From MGML01 sp034416335 (GTDB lineage: Bacteria; Chloroflexota; Dehalococcoidia; Dehalococcoidales; UBA2162), in assembly GCA_034416335.1 (NCBI GenBank), contig DAOULV010000003.1, positions 62,001 to 126,000 of the forward strand: a stretch of DNA of 64,000 bases, read 5' to 3'. The position numbers and the translations under genes were made by a program. The notes beneath the pieces are model-generated. The model saw nothing but the letters and a program-made list of their open reading frames with translations. It was not told where the DNA came from and ran no database searches. Positions 61,626 through 64,000 of the stretch are shown here, in pieces. Position 1 is the stretch's first letter; each line of letters begins with the position of its first letter.

Positions 61626-62588
61626 GTGCTTTCGTACACAATTCGGCGACTCATGCTCATATTTCCCACCCTCCTCATGTTGACCATGGTCGTCTTTCTC
61701 AGCGTCCGCTTCATCCCGGGAGACGTAGTGGACCTGATAATCTCCGAGATTAACACCGAGGGAGAAATGGATTACGCCGAAGCTCGTGATATGATACGCG
61801 AGCAACTCGGTCTCGACACACCCATCCACATCCAGTACTGGAAATGGCTCACCGAGGTGGTCCAGGGCAACCTGGGTACATCGTTACGGACCGGCGACTC
61901 AGTCACCGAAGAGTTTCTCTCCAAAGTACCCATTTCGTTCGAGCTGGGCATACTGGCAATGGTCACTGGTCTGGTGCTCGCCTTACCTATCGGGATATTC
62001 TCGGCTATCCGGCAGGACTCGCTGGGGGACTACGCCGCTCGGACGATAGCCATTGTGATGATGTCAGTGCCGGGATTCTGGATAATGACCATGGTAATCG
62101 TCTTCCCGGCAATCTGGTGGAACTGGCTTCCCGCGATGGAATACATCCCCTTCACCAAGGATCCGATGGCGAATCTCGTCCAGTTCATTATTCCGGGTGT
62201 TATCATGGGGGCGAGTTTCTCCGGGGGTTTGATGAGGGTAATACGCACGATGATGCTGGAAGTTCTCCGCCAGGACTACATCCGCACCGCCTGGGCGAAG
62301 GGCCTTTCCGAGCGAACTGTCATCATCCGGCACGCCCTTAAGAATGCATTGATACCGGTAGTTACCATCGTCGGTATGGGACTGCCGATGCTTATCGCCG
62401 GTTCCGTCATAACGGAGCAGATATTCAATCTCCCCGGAGTAGGACGATGGCTGTTCGACGCCGTTACCCGGCGGGACTATCCGATTATATCCGGAATGAA
62501 CCTGATGATGGCTACACTCGTCCTGTTCTGCAATCTGGCAGTTGACCTAGCCTACGCCTGGCTCGATCCCAGAGTGCAGTACCGGTAG
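61626..62588 (+). CDS. ABC transporter permease, DppB/OppB-like
   Basis: 320 aa from GTG with AAAGGAAAA upstream. Opens YTIRRLMLIFPTLLMLTMVVF, six membrane helices, and the cytoplasmic EAA loop as YIRTAWAKGLSERTVIIRHALKNA. C-terminal WLDPRVQYR is typical. First inner-membrane subunit of the peptide-type importer whose binding protein is encoded upstream. Confidence 0.95.
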   Translation: MLSYTIRRLMLIFPTLLMLTMVVFLSVRFIPGDVVDLIISEINTEGEMDYAEARDMIREQLGLDTPIHIQYWKWLTEVVQGNLGTSLRTGDSVTEEFLSKVPISFELGILAMVTGLVLALPIGIFSAIRQDSLGDYAARTIAIVMMSVPGFWIMTMVIVFPAIWWNWLPAMEYIPFTKDPMANLVQFIIPGVIMGASFSGGLMRVIRTMMLEVLRQDYIRTAWAKGLSERTVIIRHALKNALIPVVTIVGMGLPMLIAGSVITEQIFNLPGVGRWLFDAVTRRDYPIISGMNLMMATLVLFCNLAVDLAYAWLDPRVQYR

Positions 62589-62603
62589 AGGAGGGAGAAA
62601 GTA

Positions 62604-63587
62604 ATGGAAGAAAGTGTGACAACTGCTACGACCGGTGTCTTGGGAAAGAGGAAGCACCTTCCATTCTTAATCGAGGTCGCGGTCCGGCTGATCAAAGAGA
62701 AACCTCTCGGTACTATCGGAGGTCTTATCGTTATCGTCTTCTTCATGGTCGGCATTTTAGCCGACTGGCTGGCACCGTATCATTACATGTACCAGGACCT
62801 GGACTATGTTCTCAGTCCCCCCTCGGCGCAGTTCCTGCTGGGGACAGATAACCTCGGTCGGGACCTGCTGAGCCGGATCATCTACGGCGCCCGTATCTCG
62901 ATGATCGTCGGCCTGAGCGTCCCCGCCATTTCGACTATTATGCACCTGCTCATCGGCGGCACCTCGGGCTATTTCGGCGGTAAAATAGACCTGGTAATAC
63001 AGCGCTTCGTTGACACTATCATGTGCTTCCCCGGACTTGTGATAATGTTGACAGTTGTAGCTATCATCGGTCCTGGTCTTATCCAGCTCATTCTCTTACT
63101 GGGGATTTTGGGTGGTCTTGGCGGCGGTAATCGGGTGACGCGCAGCCTGGTAATCGGCATCAAGGAAAATGTATACGTGGAAGCGGCCAGATCGATAGGC
63201 AGTTCAGACTGGCACATTATGATAAAGCACCTTCTGCCCAACATCCTGCCTATGGTCATCGTCAGCTTCTCGATGGGCATGGGCGGAGCCATCCTGGCAG
63301 AGTCCACCTTGAGTTTCCTCGGCTTCGGCATCCCGCCACCGTTCCCGAGCTGGGGCGGCATGCTTAGCGGTCAGGCCCGGCGTTATATGTTCACCGCCCC
63401 CTGGATGGCTATCTGGCCCGGTTTGTGCCTGGGAATTGTCGTCTACGGCATGAACATGCTCGGCGACGGCTTGCGGGACATCTTCGACCCGAGGCTGCGA
63501 GGTGGCCTGGGACGCTACGGCGGCTTGAAGAACAAGAAGAAGCTCCCGAGTGCTGTCAGAGATAAGCCTGAAGATACCCCAGAGTAA
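62604..63587 (+). CDS. ABC transporter permease, DppC/OppC-like
   Basis: 327 aa. One N-terminal helix after a cytosolic segment, HYMYQDLDYVLSPPSAQF and GTDNLGRDLLSRIIYGARIS, the OppC signature. EAA loop YVEAARSIGSSDWHIMIKHLLPN, then FLGFGIPPPFPSWGGML and a C-terminal DGLRDIFDPRLRG. It starts 15 bases after the first permease. The ATPase genes should follow beyond the window. Confidence 0.95.
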   Translation: MEESVTTATTGVLGKRKHLPFLIEVAVRLIKEKPLGTIGGLIVIVFFMVGILADWLAPYHYMYQDLDYVLSPPSAQFLLGTDNLGRDLLSRIIYGARISMIVGLSVPAISTIMHLLIGGTSGYFGGKIDLVIQRFVDTIMCFPGLVIMLTVVAIIGPGLIQLILLLGILGGLGGGNRVTRSLVIGIKENVYVEAARSIGSSDWHIMIKHLLPNILPMVIVSFSMGMGGAILAESTLSFLGFGIPPPFPSWGGMLSGQARRYMFTAPWMAIWPGLCLGIVVYGMNMLGDGLRDIFDPRLRGGLGRYGGLKNKKKLPSAVRDKPEDTPE

Positions 63588-63991
63588 TATTTATCTGATT
63601 CTATGAGGGAATGCTATCAGAAGGATGGAGTTTGAGGACAAAGTGCCAGATACCCGATTGTTTAAAAAACACCTGAAGTAAGATTAGAAACAAACCGGAT
63701 AAGCAGGCCTAAAGAAGTTACTTTCTTATAGCTTGAGATTACGGAAAAAATAAAAACTTGAGAGTACCAGCCTGTATTAAATCGGCTGTTATCAAAGCAG
63801 GAAGCTCCAGACAGAGTGCCCCTGTATGGCTTTAACCATTTCGTGGCTAATTGCTGTGGCATTTGATGTTATCCCGTCAAATATTTATCATATTATTTAA
63901 AAGAATCAGCCAGAGATTAACAGGATATAGCAATGCCTTCATATGCGATGTTGGATAATAGTACTCTGGCATGGAAAGGAGTATTTATCAG
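63588..63991. other. Gene-less stretch before the next gene
   Basis: About 400 bases without a supported gene. No terminator-like hairpin is obvious. A new gene seems to start at 63992. Confidence 0.4.
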
Positions 63992-64000
63992 ATGAGCCGA
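63992..64000 (+). CDS. Start of a further gene, cut by the window edge
   Basis: ATG at 63992 preceded by AAAGGAG with 10-base spacing. Only Met-Ser-Arg is visible. An ABC importer ATPase would fit the context, but nothing in the sequence shows it. Confidence 0.35.

Noticed and set aside
1..64000. CRISPR arrays, prophage or complete insertion sequences
   Set aside because: No spaced direct-repeat arrays, phage structural genes or complete transposases are visible; only one IS3 fragment was found.

Overview
The window looks like a chromosomal segment of an anaerobic, uncultured-type bacterium, most likely a Dehalococcoidia-like Chloroflexota. This placement is inferred from gene content: FMN-dependent archaeal-type glutamate synthase, split FeoB, Rrf2/IscR-type Fe-S regulators, NrfD/ferredoxin/cytochrome c complex, short-chain dehydrogenases, cupin-like proteins and many flavin oxidoreductases. 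There is no marker gene such as 16S rRNA. The only RNA gene recognised with certainty is tRNA-Val(CAC).

Layout. 1-1633: AAA+ ATPase and start of a VWA protein (minus). 1.8-4.1 kb: small PRC-barrel-like protein, tRNA-Val, a membrane-anchored hypothetical, and a hicBA toxin-antitoxin pair flanked by near-identical 31-base direct repeats. 4.2-10.9 kb: three NAD(P)-dependent dehydrogenases, a duplicated cupin-like protein, a GH67 alpha-glucuronidase, a small membrane peptide and an acetyltransferase. 11.1-19.3 kb: a UGSC-like selenoprotein, an HTH-inositol phosphate synthase fusion on an apparently leaderless promoter, a flavoprotein/iron-sulfur oxidoreductase pair and an Rrf2 regulator. 19.5-21 kb: an AT-rich AAA ATPase plus TOPRIM-like pair. 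21.2-26.8 kb: FAD oxidoreductase, CocE-type hydrolase, and an arsenosugar module (arsS plus a fused double glycosyltransferase). 27-32.1 kb: a Cys/Sec-rich lipoprotein, slipin, and a ferredoxin/NrfD/cytochrome c membrane redox complex. 32.2-38.9 kb: an Rrf2-controlled sulfur assimilation cluster (ThiF/MoeB-like E1, cysteine desulfurase, CysK, CysE, ThiS/MoaD-like carrier, DUF39 homocysteine-synthesis protein). 39.5-46.9 kb: two envelope proteins, a cupin-like protein, an IS3 remnant, FMN glutamate synthase and a two-component system. 47.2-52.1 kb: a TrmO-like gene with an in-frame UGA, an acetyltransferase, and a Fur/FeoB/DtxR-FeoA iron locus. 52.2-59 kb: methyltransferase, TetR plus MacB-type ABC exporter, and a second UGSC-like selenoprotein. 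59-64 kb: an AsnC remnant, a folded element of unknown class, and a peptide/nickel-type ABC importer.

The outstanding feature is selenocysteine. Five genes are interrupted by an in-frame UGA, with clear family homology or continuous coding on both sides. In all five a short hairpin with a GU-containing apical loop lies 12-25 nt downstream of the UGA, as in bacterial SECIS elements: two paralogous UGSC-like proteins, ArsS (UGA at the position of the tail cysteine), a CcmH-like lipoprotein with a Cys-Sec-Cys motif, and a TrmO/TsaA-like protein. The first three fit known (seleno)protein families. I do not recognise the last two as described selenoproteins. Conventional gene calling would cut all five. 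No sel genes are in the window, so decoding remains an inference.
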